From VGEM01 sp033764265 (lineage in GTDB: Bacteria; Pseudomonadota; Alphaproteobacteria; Rhodospirillales; Rhodospirillaceae): 21,740 nt of DNA. The position numbers and the translations under genes are program-made. Below, piece after piece: positions 7,342-12,861 of the stretch (the first letter of the stretch is position 1; each line of letters opens with the position of its first letter). The stretch covers positions 1 to 21,740 of the forward strand of contig JANRJB010000427.1 in the NCBI GenBank assembly GCA_033764265.1, read 5' to 3'. The notes under the pieces were generated by a model. The model did no database searches. It was not told where the DNA came from and saw only the letters and a list, made by a program, of their open reading frames with translations.

Positions 7342-7357
7342 ATCACGAGGCACGACA

Positions 7358-7495
7358 ATGAACCAGCGGCACCCGACCCTTGGCGACAAGCCGATCGACC
7401 AGAAGAAGCTCAACCGGTTCGGGTGGGGCCTTGCGGCTGTCGCGCTGTTCATGTTCGTGAGCTTCATCGTCAAGACCGCGCTGCGCGGTCCGTGA
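7358..7495 (+). CDS. Small single-helix membrane protein, CoxF-like oxidase assembly candidate, 45 aa
   Basis: The frame opens at an ATG after a GAGG site and encodes MNQRHPTLGDKPI, a basic linker (DQKKLNRFG), one hydrophobic helix of about 20 residues (WGLAAVALFMFVSFIVK) and a short tail TALRGP. Small proteins of this plan, a basic N-terminus followed by one helix ending in FIVK or similar, are found inside oxidase operons of alpha- and betaproteobacteria (CoxF, or cytochrome oxidase small assembly protein). The match is by eye and the sequence is short, so the assignment is tentative. The gene is the first in the plus-strand biogenesis cluster and its stop overlaps a possible GTG start of the DUF420 gene at 7492, which supports real translation. 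Confidence 0.68.
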   Translation: MNQRHPTLGDKPIDQKKLNRFGWGLAAVALFMFVSFIVKTALRGP

Positions 7496-7542
7496 CCCGC
7501 ACGTTCACCGCCCGCATAACCGATTTACCGCCACCTATTGCC

Positions 7543-8013
7543 ATGGATACGTCCACGGTCCTGCCGCACGTCAACGCCGTGCTCAATTCGGTCTCCGTCG
7601 TGTTGCTGACGGTGGGATACATCATGATCGCCAGCGGGCGCCGCGGCGCGCATCGTTTGGTGATGGTCGGCGCGATGGTCGTTTCGGCGTGCTTCCTGGT
7701 CAGTTATCTGGTCTATCACTTCACCGCGCCGGTGTTCGTGTTCCCAGGCCAAGGTTGGGTCCGCCCGGCCTATTTCACGCTGTTGATTTCGCATGTCGTG
7801 CTGGCCAGCATCGCCACACCGCTGGTGATTTTCACCGCCTGGCGCGCATGGCGTGGCTACCGCGACAGCCCCGACCTCGCCAGCACACCGGCCTTCGCCC
7901 GGCACAAGGCCATTGCGCGCTGGACGCTGCCGATTTGGCTGTATGTCGCCGTGACCGGGGTGATGGTATACGTGATCCTGTATCACGTGTACCCCGCTCC
8001 CGGTTCCACGTAA
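7543..8013 (+). CDS. DUF420 membrane protein, CtaM/YozB-like oxidase assembly factor, 156 aa
   Basis: The protein has the DUF420 pattern: LPHVNAVLNS at the start, GRRGAHRLVMVGA, FLVSYLVYHF, and LPIWLYVAVTGVMVYVILYH near the end, with about five transmembrane helices. Histidines recur near helix ends (H9, H37, H59, H84, H121, H148), which could bind heme or metal (inference). DUF420 includes CtaM (YozB), required for active aa3-type oxidases in Staphylococcus and Bacillus. Its place between a CoxF-like peptide and CtaB, opposite the aa3 operon, supports the same role. I chose the ATG at 7543, which matches the usual family N-terminus. A GTG at 7492 overlapping the preceding stop (GTGA) is the alternative. 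Neither has a clear ribosome-binding site. Confidence 0.87.
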   Translation: MDTSTVLPHVNAVLNSVSVVLLTVGYIMIASGRRGAHRLVMVGAMVVSACFLVSYLVYHFTAPVFVFPGQGWVRPAYFTLLISHVVLASIATPLVIFTAWRAWRGYRDSPDLASTPAFARHKAIARWTLPIWLYVAVTGVMVYVILYHVYPAPGST

Positions 8014-8029
8014 TGGGCCTCTGCGCACC

Positions 8030-9514
8030 GTGATCGACGACGCCGACATCACCGACCGACACCGGGAGCCGCGTCTGGACGTGGCCGTCGATGGCCAATT
8101 CGCCGGTACCCTGACGGCGGACTTGCGTCACGAATTAATGGGTTGGGTGGTGCTGCCGCTGGCGGCGTTGGCGCTGGCCGGCCTGATGGCCCTGTTGATC
8201 GCGCTCTTGCGCATCCCCGGCGCGGAAGCCGTGTTGCCGTGGAACAGCCAGGAATTTTTCCAACGCGGGCTGATCGCCCACGTCACCATGGCCTTCGTGG
8301 TTTGGTATCTGGGAGTCCATGGCGCACTGACGGTGTTGGTGACGGCGAAAGACTTGAAGCAGTCCGGTTTGCAACTGGCCGGCTGGGGCGTCGTTCTTGG
8401 CCGCGCCGGCGTCTACTTGGCCGCGTTGGGCATGGTGTGTCTGGCGATCCCGGCGATCGCAAATCTGGGCGAACCGTCGCCCAACAATTATATCCCCGTG
8501 TTGGTTCATCCGCTCTACTACGCCGGATTATGCACCTTGGCCCTGGGGCTGACGTTGCCGATCGTGCGTCTGTTGGCGTTGATCCGCACGCACCGCACGG
8601 TCGAGCCGCTCACGTTCGGTGTTGCCGCTGCCGGCGTCATCTTTCTGGTCGCGTTGGTCTGCTTTGCCGCCGCGTACGGGTTGCGGCCGGCGAACGCCGA
8701 TATCGGCACCATCAACGAATTCATCATGTGGGGCGGCGGCCACGTCCTGCAGTTCGCCAACACGGCGTTGTTTCTGTGCGCGGCTTATGTGCTCACGCGC
8801 ATCACCCTGGGCGAAACACCGGTCGGCGCGCGTGCCTTCAAAGTGGCGATGATGCTGCTCGTGGCGGGAAGCGCGGTAGGCCCGCTGTTGTACCTTACCT
8901 TTGATGCGGGTGACCCCGCGCAACGCGAAATGTTCACCAACCTGTTCTGGTTCGTGCTGCCGCTGCCGACCGCGGTGGTCGTGCTGGGGCTGGCCGCACT
9001 TTTGTTGCGCCGCCGTCGCGATTTCCGAGAAGGCGCGCCGGAGTTGACGGCAGTGGCCGTCGCGCTCGGCCTGTTCGCCTACGGTGGGGTTCTCGGATTT
9101 TTCGAAAGCTCGGTCGATACCCGTACGCCTGGGCACTACCACGCCGAGCTGATCGCTGTGACGCTCGCGTTCATGGCTTTGTACTTCGCGCTGTTCCTGC
9201 CGGTGCTGGAAAGGCGCACCGAGCGGCGCAGGCTGCGGACCTGGATGTACGTGCTTCTGGGCGCGGGGCAGTTCCTGCACTCATCGGCGCTTTATCTCGC
9301 CGGCTTTTTTGGCGTGGCGCGCAAGGTTGCCGGGGCCGAACAAGGGCTCGACAGCTGGCCGAAAATCGCGTCCATGGCGATGATGGGCGTGGGGGGCGTG
9401 ATCGCGGTGGCCGGCGGCGTCATCTTCATCGTATTGTCCGCCCGCCTTTTGCTGCGCCGTGGCGGCGCGGGGGCGAAGGCCAGCGCGGCCACCCAGTTGA
9501 AGGCGGCCGAGTGA
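8030..9514 (+). CDS. Divergent COX1-like heme-copper oxidase superfamily protein lacking Cu_B histidines, 494 aa
   Basis: This polytopic protein (about 12 helices) resembles heme-copper oxidase subunit I. Three heme-ligand positions look conserved: H84 in AHVTMAFVVWY (compare AHALLMVFF in the window's own CtaD), and H369 and H371 in GHYHAEL (compare AHFHYVL). H238 in WGGGHVLQF matches the first Cu_B histidine, but the residue four positions later is F242 instead of the cross-linked Tyr. There is no histidine between 239 and 368, so the HH pair of helix VII is absent. A Cu_B centre therefore cannot form in the usual way and O2 reduction is unlikely. It may be a heme-carrying electron-transfer, sensing or assembly protein (inference). 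The GTG start at 8030 lacks a clear ribosome-binding site; ATG 8138 is an alternative. CtaB follows after 22 bp. The best generic name is cbb3-type subunit I-like. Confidence 0.8.
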   Translation: MIDDADITDRHREPRLDVAVDGQFAGTLTADLRHELMGWVVLPLAALALAGLMALLIALLRIPGAEAVLPWNSQEFFQRGLIAHVTMAFVVWYLGVHGALTVLVTAKDLKQSGLQLAGWGVVLGRAGVYLAALGMVCLAIPAIANLGEPSPNNYIPVLVHPLYYAGLCTLALGLTLPIVRLLALIRTHRTVEPLTFGVAAAGVIFLVALVCFAAAYGLRPANADIGTINEFIMWGGGHVLQFANTALFLCAAYVLTRITLGETPVGARAFKVAMMLLVAGSAVGPLLYLTFDAGDPAQREMFTNLFWFVLPLPTAVVVLGLAALLLRRRRDFREGAPELTAVAVALGLFAYGGVLGFFESSVDTRTPGHYHAELIAVTLAFMALYFALFLPVLERRTERRRLRTWMYVLLGAGQFLHSSALYLAGFFGVARKVAGAEQGLDSWPKIASMAMMGVGGVIAVAGGVIFIVLSARLLLRRGGAGAKASAATQLKAAE

Positions 9515-9536
9515 CCGCGCGGAAAGGATCAAGCCA

Positions 9537-10403
9537 GTGAATCTCAAGGCTTATGTCGAACTGTGCAAGCCGCGCATCGGGTTCCTGATCGCGGTGACGG
9601 CGATGGCCGGGTACGCAGCGCTGGCGCAGACCGTCGACCCGCTGCAACTGGCGTTGCTGTTCATCGCCATGCTGCTCGGGTCGGCCGGTTCGGCTGTGTT
9701 CAACCAGTTTTACGACCGTGACATCGACCGGTTGATGCCGCGTACGGCCACGCGCCCACTCGCCGCGGGCACTTTGGGCGATCCGGCCCACGTCCTGTGG
9801 TTTGCCGGCGCCCTGGTTGCGGCGGGGTGTACGATCGCGCTGTTGGCGTTCAACTGGCTGGTGGCGTTGCACTTGGCGCTGGGCGCATTCGTCTATGGCG
9901 TCGTCTACACCGTTTGGCTGAAGCGCCGGCACTGGACCAACATCATTATCGGCGGCGCTGCCGGCAGCTTTGCGATATTGGCTGGCGCCGCCGCGGTCGA
10001 CCCCACCCAATGGCTATTGCCCTGGCTGATGGCCATCACGCTGTTTCTGTGGACGCCGTCACATTTCTGGGCGCTGGCCATCATGATCAAGGACGACTAC
10101 GCCAAAGCCGGTGTGCCAATGCTGCCGGTGGTCAAGGGCGATGCCGCCTGCGCGCGGTGGATTTTGGGCAACACGGTGGCGCTGGTGGTCTCGGCTGCGC
10201 TGCCGTGGGCACTGGGCGAATTGGGTTGGTTGTACGGCGTGATCGCACTGGCCTTTGGCGTCCGGTTCCTGCAGCTGAATGTGGCGCTGGTGAGAAGCCC
10301 CACGCGCGACATCGCCAAGCGCAATTTCCTATTCTCCATGCAGTATCTGGCCGGCGTGTTCCTGGCCATTGTCATCGACCGCCACGTCACCCTGCCGTTC
10401 TGA
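9537..10403 (+). CDS. ctaB: Protoheme IX farnesyltransferase (heme O synthase), 288 aa
   Basis: CtaB/CyoE adds a farnesyl group to heme B to make heme O, the precursor of heme A for the aa3 oxidase. It is an UbiA-superfamily membrane enzyme with about nine helices. The first Asp-rich motif is N56-QFY-D60-RDI-D64, followed by R-x2-TRPLAAG. The second lies in SHFWALAIMIKDDYAKAGVPMLP, with D186 and D187. Length is typical. The start is GTG at 9537, backed by an AAGGA about nine bases upstream. It closes the plus-strand cluster that begins at 7358, 22 bp after the COX1-like gene. CtaA, which converts heme O to heme A, is not in the window and must be elsewhere if heme A is made. Confidence 0.97.
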   Translation: MNLKAYVELCKPRIGFLIAVTAMAGYAALAQTVDPLQLALLFIAMLLGSAGSAVFNQFYDRDIDRLMPRTATRPLAAGTLGDPAHVLWFAGALVAAGCTIALLAFNWLVALHLALGAFVYGVVYTVWLKRRHWTNIIIGGAAGSFAILAGAAAVDPTQWLLPWLMAITLFLWTPSHFWALAIMIKDDYAKAGVPMLPVVKGDAACARWILGNTVALVVSAALPWALGELGWLYGVIALAFGVRFLQLNVALVRSPTRDIAKRNFLFSMQYLAGVFLAIVIDRHVTLPF

Positions 10404-10414
10404 AGGCGAACGCA

Positions 10415-10448
10415 GGTCCGGGCCGACTGGCCGGATGCGGCGCGGACC
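10415..10448 (+). other. Hairpin-forming segment between ctaB and the SnoaL-like gene
   Basis: An outer 6-bp inverted repeat GGTCCG / CGGACC encloses a second, overlapping repeat TCCGG / CCGGA. These would be alternative folds of the transcript just after the ctaB stop. There is no T-tract, so it is not a classic intrinsic terminator; it could be a 3'-end stabiliser or Rho-assisted stop. Confidence 0.3.
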
Positions 10449-10482
10449 CATAAAGTGCTCCCATTCGTATCGGGAGATCGCC

Positions 10483-11040
10483 ATGTCCGCCTATCGCTTC
10501 GTCGCGCCCCGCCTGTGCCTCGCCGTTGCGCTTGCTTGCGCGGCATCAGCCGCAAGGGCGACTGAAATCCATTGCGTGGGCAACGAGGCAAACCTGAAGA
10601 CGTACCTGGAAATGACCGATGTGCTGTTCAACCGCCGCATCGGCAGCGAGGCCGGCAAGTACTACGCCGACAAGTTCATGAGCCACAATTCCGACGGTGG
10701 CGGCAGCGGCATCAAGACCGCTACGGTCGAGAGCATGCAGGAAATCTGGCGCAACACCTCGATCACCTACCCCGATCGCGTGCTGACGAACGATCTGATC
10801 CTGTGCGCCGGAGATCTGGTCGTCGCCCGGGTCACAATGACCGGCACCATGACCGGCCCGATGATGGGCATGCCGCCGACCGGCAAGGCGTTCTCGACCT
10901 CGGCCATCGACATCTATCGTTTCAAGGACGGCAAGGTGGTCGAGCGCTGGGGCAACAACGACGGAATTGGCATGCTGACCCAAATGGGGCTGCTCCAGAC
11001 GTTTGCCGAGCGCATGGCTGCGGGCGTTCAGCCCGAATAA
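10483..11040 (+). CDS. Secreted SnoaL-like/ester cyclase-type NTF2-fold protein, 185 aa
   Basis: A Sec signal peptide (about residues 1-26, cleavage near ARA-TEI) precedes an NTF2-like cone-fold domain. The pattern is that of the SnoaL-like polyketide or ester cyclase family: an N-terminal helix ending in YYADKFMSHNS, a central VARVTMTGTMTGPMMGMPPTGK strand-loop segment with the family-typical GxxPTGK-like turn, and the IDIYRFKDGKVVERWGNNDG motif near the C-terminus. Met and Gly are unusually frequent in the loop at about residues 118-133. The ATG at 10483 has a GGGAG site six bases upstream. It follows ctaB by 79 bp with a hairpin between them, so it is probably a separate unit. Substrate unknown; NTF2-fold proteins of this type are often assigned from structure alone. 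Confidence 0.8.
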   Translation: MSAYRFVAPRLCLAVALACAASAARATEIHCVGNEANLKTYLEMTDVLFNRRIGSEAGKYYADKFMSHNSDGGGSGIKTATVESMQEIWRNTSITYPDRVLTNDLILCAGDLVVARVTMTGTMTGPMMGMPPTGKAFSTSAIDIYRFKDGKVVERWGNNDGIGMLTQMGLLQTFAERMAAGVQPE

Positions 11041-11108
11041 GGCGTTGGCCAAGGCCAAGCCGCCGCAATCGGTTTCGGCGGTCAAATCCAGTGTGCGCGG
11101 CTAGGCTT

Positions 11109-11124
11109 GCGGCGGGAGCGCCGC
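11109..11124 (-). terminator. Candidate hairpin terminator between convergent genes
   Basis: GCGGCG-GGAG-CGCCGC forms a perfect 6-bp stem with a 4-base loop, ending two bases from the stop codon of the PEP-CTERM gene. A second weaker stem, CCGCCG / CGGCGG, lies at about 11062-11082 in the same gap. Neither has a T-tract, so intrinsic termination is uncertain. Confidence 0.35.
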
Positions 11125-11125
11125 G

Positions 11126-11827
11126 TCAGGCGACGGATTCGAGGGTCTTGCGCGCGCGCCGACGCATGCTCTTCAAGCCGGCCAATCCGACCAGGAACAA
11201 AGCCGCGGCCGCAGGCTCAGGGACGTCGGCTTGATAGATCGTCAAACGCGCAACGGCGTAATCGCTGACGCAGTCGTTATAGGATTTGAAGATGATACGG
11301 GAGATCGAACGGCCGCCTAGATTGGTCGAGTAGTAACCGCCAAGGTTGTTGTTTGAAATGAACTGGTTCCACGTCACGCCGTTGTCCAGACTAATCAGGG
11401 CTTTTTCAAGCTCGGTGGCGTTGTTGAACAAGTCGAGCAACTCGATGTTCCGCAAATCGACCGGAGTGCTGAAGGTGATCTTCAGTTTCTCGTCGCCGCC
11501 TTCGGTGATTTCGTCATCTGCCCCAATCCCAATACCGTCGCCATCGCAGGCAAGGTTGTGCGCCGGCGATCCGGCATAACCGTCGAGGCAGCCCTGGCGT
11601 TCGGAACTTCCGCTGTTGAAGGTCATCTTTGGCGATCCCGACCCGTGCGAGGTCAGAGTCACGGTCACACCAGCGATCACGGTCGAAAACGACGAGACGC
11701 CGTTAACGGCGGAAAATGGGGTCGCATTAGTGAGGTCGATGTAAACCGGGCCGGCCCACGCTTGGCCAGCCGCGGCCACAAGGCCGCTCAACACCGCGCC
11801 GATGGCTAAAAGCCTGCGCAAGAACAT
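11126..11827 (-). CDS. PEP-CTERM sorting-domain protein, 233 aa
   Basis: A signal peptide (about residues 1-25, cleavage near AWA-G) and a C-terminal PEP-CTERM signal bracket a beta-rich secreted domain. The sorting signal is VPEP (202-205), a hydrophobic helix LFLVGLAGL (210-218), then a basic cluster MRRRARK (221-227). PEP-CTERM proteins are processed by exosortase, usually in exopolysaccharide-producing bacteria. Here no exosortase is in the window. The middle has three or four Cys (C80, C94, C186) and an LDNGVTWNQF segment reminiscent of secreted beta-sandwich proteins. I chose ATG 11827 because it begins the signal peptide; a GTG at 11860 is the longer alternative. Transcription probably starts from the sigma-54 site at 11918-11933. 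Function of the mature domain is not recognised. Confidence 0.86.
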   Translation of the reverse strand: MFLRRLLAIGAVLSGLVAAAGQAWAGPVYIDLTNATPFSAVNGVSSFSTVIAGVTVTLTSHGSGSPKMTFNSGSSERQGCLDGYAGSPAHNLACDGDGIGIGADDEITEGGDEKLKITFSTPVDLRNIELLDLFNNATELEKALISLDNGVTWNQFISNNNLGGYYSTNLGGRSISRIIFKSYNDCVSDYAVARLTIYQADVPEPAAAALFLVGLAGLKSMRRRARKTLESVA

Positions 11828-11860
11828 CCCCCAAAACTCAAACGCGAAACGACCAAACAC

Positions 11861-12299
11861 ACCAACCGTCTTTTTGTTTTTACAACCCTGTTTGGCCGGG
11901 CTTATAGCTTATTCTCATGCAATGGTTGTGCCAGAATCCTTAACCGGCGACAAGGGCAACAATGTAAAATTTTTCAACTACTTGTAGTGAGTCGATACTA
12001 TGTGGGCGTCGAAATCTGACCAATGTTTGCCTTAATTTTATTTATATATATCATATGTTTAGAGCAGTTTATCGAGTCGGTGGGATGAGTTCGCGCAAGC
12101 ATCGGTAAAATAAGAACATTTTCGGCCTCCAGACACGTAAAGGTAGGTTCAGGTGACCAGCGCACCACATCTAAAGGGTGTTCACAGGGTGGTCGGACCG
12201 TCAGCCCAATCCGCGTGAGTTTCAGCGATAAATTGTGTTCGCCGACGGCATTTGGCGCACTTCCTGGTACGGCCGACCGACGAGTTACGACGGACTAGA
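11861..12299. other. AT-rich intergenic region between the PEP-CTERM and DUF2237 genes (439 bp)
   Basis: No gene is supported on either strand. The left part holds the sigma-54 promoter (11918-11933). Positions 12031-12062 are almost entirely A/T (runs such as TTTATATATATC), in sharp contrast to the rest of the window. Within it, TATCATATGTTTA at 12049-12061 fits the IHF consensus WATCAR-N4-TTR with one mismatch. That arrangement suits DNA bending between a sigma-54 promoter and an upstream activator site. GACCA/TGGTC and GGTC-G-GACC inverted repeats occur at about 12157-12200, but I cannot assign them to a regulator. The rest shows nothing I can name. Confidence 0.55.
11918..11933 (-). promoter_or_regulatory. 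Sigma-54 (RpoN) promoter upstream of the PEP-CTERM gene
   Basis: The minus strand reads TGGCACA-ACCA-TTGCA. The -24 GG and -12 GC doublets have the exact sigma-54 spacing, and only the seventh base (A for G) departs from the consensus TGGCACG-N4-TTGCA. The transcript would begin near 11906 and carry a leader of about 80 bases to the ATG at 11827. RpoN control with PrsK/PrsR is established for PEP-CTERM genes in other bacteria such as Zoogloea. Confidence 0.8.
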
Positions 12300-12710
12300 T
12301 CAATTGAGATCGGCCGCGAAGCGCTTCAGGTCTTCGAGGCGGCAATAGGCCAAGGCGCCGGCGTGAGTGGCCGACAGCATGACTTTTGGCGCGTGTCCGG
12401 CTGCGAAAGCCTCCTGCCACCGCGGTGCACACAGGCACCACCGGTCGCCCGGCTTCAACCCAGCGAACCCGAATTCGGGGCGTGGCGTGGACAAGTCGTT
12501 GCCACGGGACTTTGAGAATACGAGGAACTCAGCGGTCATGACCGCACACACCGTGTGCGAACCGCGATCCTGTGGGCCAGTGTTGCAGCAACCGTCGCGA
12601 AAGAACCCGGTCACGGGGCGGATCGAGCAGGTGGCCAGCGGCCCGCCCAGCACGTTCCGCGACGGTTGCCGTTCAAAGCGCCGCGCTTCTTCGTCTCCCA
12701 TATCCCGCAT
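12300..12710 (-). CDS. DUF2237 family protein, 136 aa
   Basis: This is a near-textbook DUF2237 protein: NVLGGPLATCS, PVTGFFRDGCCNTGP, HTVCAVMTAEFL, SKSRGNDLSTPRPEFGF, LKPGDRWCLCAPRW, and a C-terminal THAGALAYCRLEDLKRFA. Conserved cysteines are C28, C41/C42, C55, C92 and C94, suggesting metal or redox chemistry (inference); the family's function is unknown. It is soluble and has no signal peptide. I place the start at the ATG at 12710, ten bases after an AAGGAG. Longer reading from a TTG at 12740 and a shorter ATG at 12701 are possible. It is divergent from the substrate-binding protein gene and appears to be monocistronic. Confidence 0.93.
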   Translation of the reverse strand: MRDMGDEEARRFERQPSRNVLGGPLATCSIRPVTGFFRDGCCNTGPQDRGSHTVCAVMTAEFLVFSKSRGNDLSTPRPEFGFAGLKPGDRWCLCAPRWQEAFAAGHAPKVMLSATHAGALAYCRLEDLKRFAADLN

Positions 12711-12801
12711 CGACGGGTCGCTCCTTGGCCGATGAGCCAAATGCTAGCGGCTGACAACGGCTCCGGGCAATCGCTGCTCGCGTGGGCCGGTTGCCACGCG
12801 G

Positions 12802-12829
12802 TTGAGCTATGGCCGTAAGCCAGAATAAT
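12802..12829 (+). promoter_or_regulatory. Candidate promoter of the substrate-binding protein gene
   Basis: TTGAGC (12802-12807) and AATAAT (12824-12829) are 16 bases apart and match the sigma-70 consensus at four and five of six positions. Transcription would start near 12836, about 26 bases before the ATG. The match is reasonable but was judged by eye. Confidence 0.38.
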
Positions 12830-12861
12830 GTGAGCTTGAGCGATGCAGGAGACACAGGTTG

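Larger units (their letters stand above)
6904..7357. other. Divergent intergenic region between the ctaC operon and the ctaB gene cluster (454 bp)
   Basis: I see no convincing gene here; the open frames have no family resemblance or ribosome-binding site. It should hold both divergent promoters. Elements noted are the candidate ctaC promoter at 6936-6964, a TACAAT (-10 like, plus strand) at 7237-7242 without a good -35, a TGATTATCA interrupted palindrome near 7115, and a perfect 12-bp GC palindrome at 7330-7341. No canonical FNR/FixK box (TTGAT-N4-ATCAA) was found by eye. The length is unusual for a simple divergent promoter, so regulation by oxygen, copper or heme signals is plausible but not shown. 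Confidence 0.6.

Noticed and set aside
7122..7358. A 78-codon minus-strand frame in the divergent intergenic region.
   Set aside because: It has no ribosome-binding site, no recognisable domain, and a composition like non-coding DNA.
11802..11987. A 61-codon plus-strand frame at the 5' end of the PEP-CTERM gene.
   Set aside because: It is antisense to the signal peptide and crosses the sigma-54 promoter; no family or translation signal supports it.
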